A DNA stretch of 64,000 bases from positions 62,001 to 126,000 of the forward strand of contig NZ_JACHZB010000005.1 in NCBI RefSeq assembly GCF_014193255.1, in the 5' to 3' direction. Shown here piece by piece: positions 63,083 through 64,000 of the stretch. A program made the translations under genes and the position numbers. Position 1 is the first letter of the stretch. Each line of letters starts with the position of its first letter. Below the pieces are notes generated by a model. The model ran no database searches, was not told where the DNA came from, and was given only the letters and a program-made list of their open reading frames with translations. This DNA comes from Rhizobium sp. BK196 (GTDB lineage: Bacteria; Pseudomonadota; Alphaproteobacteria; Rhizobiales; Rhizobiaceae).

Positions 63083-63502
63083 TTGAGTGAGAAGATCGAT
63101 CTTAGCAATTATGTACCCTCGGAAGACGAGGAGTTCATGAATACGAACCAGCGCGCTTACTTCAGAGCCAAGCTGGTTGCCTGGAAAAACGATATCCTTA
63201 GAGAAGCGCGCGAAACACTCGACCATCTGGCTGAGGAAAGCGCAAACCACCCCGATCTCGCAGACCGTGCATCCTCTGAAACCGACCGGGCGATCGAACT
63301 TCGCGCCCGCGACCGACAGAGAAAGCTGATCTCCAAGATCGACGCAGCCCTGCAGCGTATTGAAGATGGCACTTACGGCTACTGCGAGGAAACCGGCGAA
63401 CCAATCGGCCTGAAACGCCTCGACGCCCGCCCGATCGCCACGCTGTCGATCGAAGCGCAGGAACGCCACGAGCGCCGCGAAAAGGTTTACCGGGACGAAT
63501 AA
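63083..63502 (+). CDS. dksA: DksA-family transcription factor with degenerate zinc finger
   Basis: A 139-residue protein with the coiled-coil and acidic tip (HPDLADRASSETDRAIELRARDR, about residues 60-82) of DksA, which binds RNA polymerase through its secondary channel and acts with ppGpp. In the C-terminal finger only one of four Cys remains (GYCEETGEPIG...TLSIEAQERHE). Such variants (Pseudomonas DksA2, Rhodobacter DksA) work without zinc. The TTG start at 63083 is preceded by AGGAG 7 bases upstream and gives MSEKIDLSNYV. A terminator follows. Confidence 0.92.
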   Translation: MSEKIDLSNYVPSEDEEFMNTNQRAYFRAKLVAWKNDILREARETLDHLAEESANHPDLADRASSETDRAIELRARDRQRKLISKIDAALQRIEDGTYGYCEETGEPIGLKRLDARPIATLSIEAQERHERREKVYRDE

Positions 63503-63541
63503 TCGCTCCCGGAATAATCACTTCCCAGATGGAAATGAAAA

Positions 63542-63574
63542 GGCACCCCGAGACGATCGCGGTGCCTTTTTGTT
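63542..63574 (+). terminator. Intrinsic terminator of dksA
   Basis: The stem AAAGGCACC with GGTGCCTTT is followed by TTGTTTTG, 40 bases after the stop. Confidence 0.88.
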
Positions 63575-63628
63575 TTGGCGGTTCTTGCTCCGGATCATAC
63601 GACCCCAGCTTTTACTTGTCCCGCCCGC

Positions 63629-64000
63629 TCACTTGTCACGATTGACGCTCATTTCGCCGAAGATGCGGGCAACTTCCTTCTGAAGGGCGGCATCCGCACC
63701 TGTGATCGGCGCCATTTCGGGATCACGGCGCGGCATTGAGCCAGACTGATGGGAGCCGGACTGAGGGGAGCCGGACTGCGAAGAACCGGGCTGCGAGGCA
63801 GGGCGAGCCTGCTGGGTATTGGGTGAGGGAACCACGCGCTCGGCGGCAGGATTGGCTGAAATTTCTTCATCGAGGATGCGCTGGAAATCGCGGCGAATGT
63901 CGGCTGACTGCAAACCGCCGTCTTCCGTTGCGACACGGGGGACGTGCGAAACGGCGGAAACGCTCTGGGCCGGTGCGGATACCTGCGGTTCGATGCGCTG
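63629..64000 (-). CDS. C-terminal part of an unrecognised protein, cut by window edge
   Basis: An open frame of 123 codons enters from the right edge and stops at 63629. The visible part contains DIRRDFQRILDEEISANPA, a Gln/Ser-Gly repeat tract (GSSQSGSPQSGSHQSGS) and the end KEVARIFGEMSVNRDK. Low complexity suggests a disordered tail of a longer protein. A flagellar FliO-type identity is possible given rhizobial gene orders I remember, but nothing here confirms it. Confidence 0.6.
   Translation of the reverse strand, partial: QRIEPQVSAPAQSVSAVSHVPRVATEDGGLQSADIRRDFQRILDEEISANPAAERVVPSPNTQQARPASQPGSSQSGSPQSGSHQSGSMPRRDPEMAPITGADAALQKEVARIFGEMSVNRDK

Overview
The window is a 64 kb piece of an alphaproteobacterial chromosome, almost certainly Rhizobium or a close relative. 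The evidence is GC-rich codon use, a RIME-type palindromic repeat, a second intergenic repeat of rhizobial type, a CtrA box, an EcfG-type stress promoter, a growth-pole-ring giant protein, a 770-residue malic enzyme of Dme size and BluB under a cobalamin riboswitch. No tRNA, rRNA, CRISPR array, prophage or insertion sequence was recognised; most genes are core housekeeping genes.

Layout. 1-10.2 kb: class I fumarase (cut by the left edge) and fumC, an L,D-transpeptidase, gph, rpiA with a DUF2059 protein, gor, and a TadG-like protein. 10.2-16.5 kb: a type II DAHP synthase, a divergent tyrosyl-tRNA synthetase behind a Tyr-codon leader peptide, a Nudix hydrolase, a HIT-like protein, a free-standing glycyl-tRNA-synthetase-like catalytic domain with its own leader ORF, and a GFA protein. 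16.6-25.3 kb: a chloroperoxidase-type hydrolase, an MFS/ArsR pair, DUF1003, nadE, a TolB-like protein, an AT-richer ORFan, and a type I DAHP synthase behind a Phe/Tyr-codon leader peptide. 25.2-36.6 kb: a chemoreceptor with a companion PDC-like periplasmic protein, cobalamin riboswitch and bluB, DUF2865, RNase H, malic enzyme, an LpxH-like phosphoesterase, an HcaT-like MFS protein and a dipeptide epimerase. 36.5-49.4 kb: an Mla-type lipid transport operon, a D,D-carboxypeptidase and the 2321-residue GPR-like protein. 49.5-64 kb: an Hpt protein behind a CtrA box, ferredoxin, DUF922, folP-folB-folK, DUF421, a stress-type cluster (isochorismatase-like, SDR, zinc alcohol dehydrogenase, a KGG-like microprotein, a frameshifted flavodoxin), ycjF/ycjX, sixA, dksA and the 3' end of an unrecognised gene.

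How the genes fit together. The most notable signal is a repeated regulatory design. Three short ORFs, in front of the TyrRS, the GlyRS-like gene and the type I DAHP synthase, each begin exactly 6 bases after a candidate -10 box that lies 17 bases from a candidate -35 box, as in a leaderless transcript. Two of them carry Tyr or Phe/Tyr codons and are followed by mutually exclusive hairpins, which is classical transcription attenuation. The second notable signal is the GlyRS-like, HIT-like and Nudix gene set. GlyRS can make Ap4A and HIT and Nudix families hydrolyse it, so a dinucleotide-signalling module is one testable reading and nucleotide-antibiotic production or immunity is another. All functions are inferred from sequence; no search was run.
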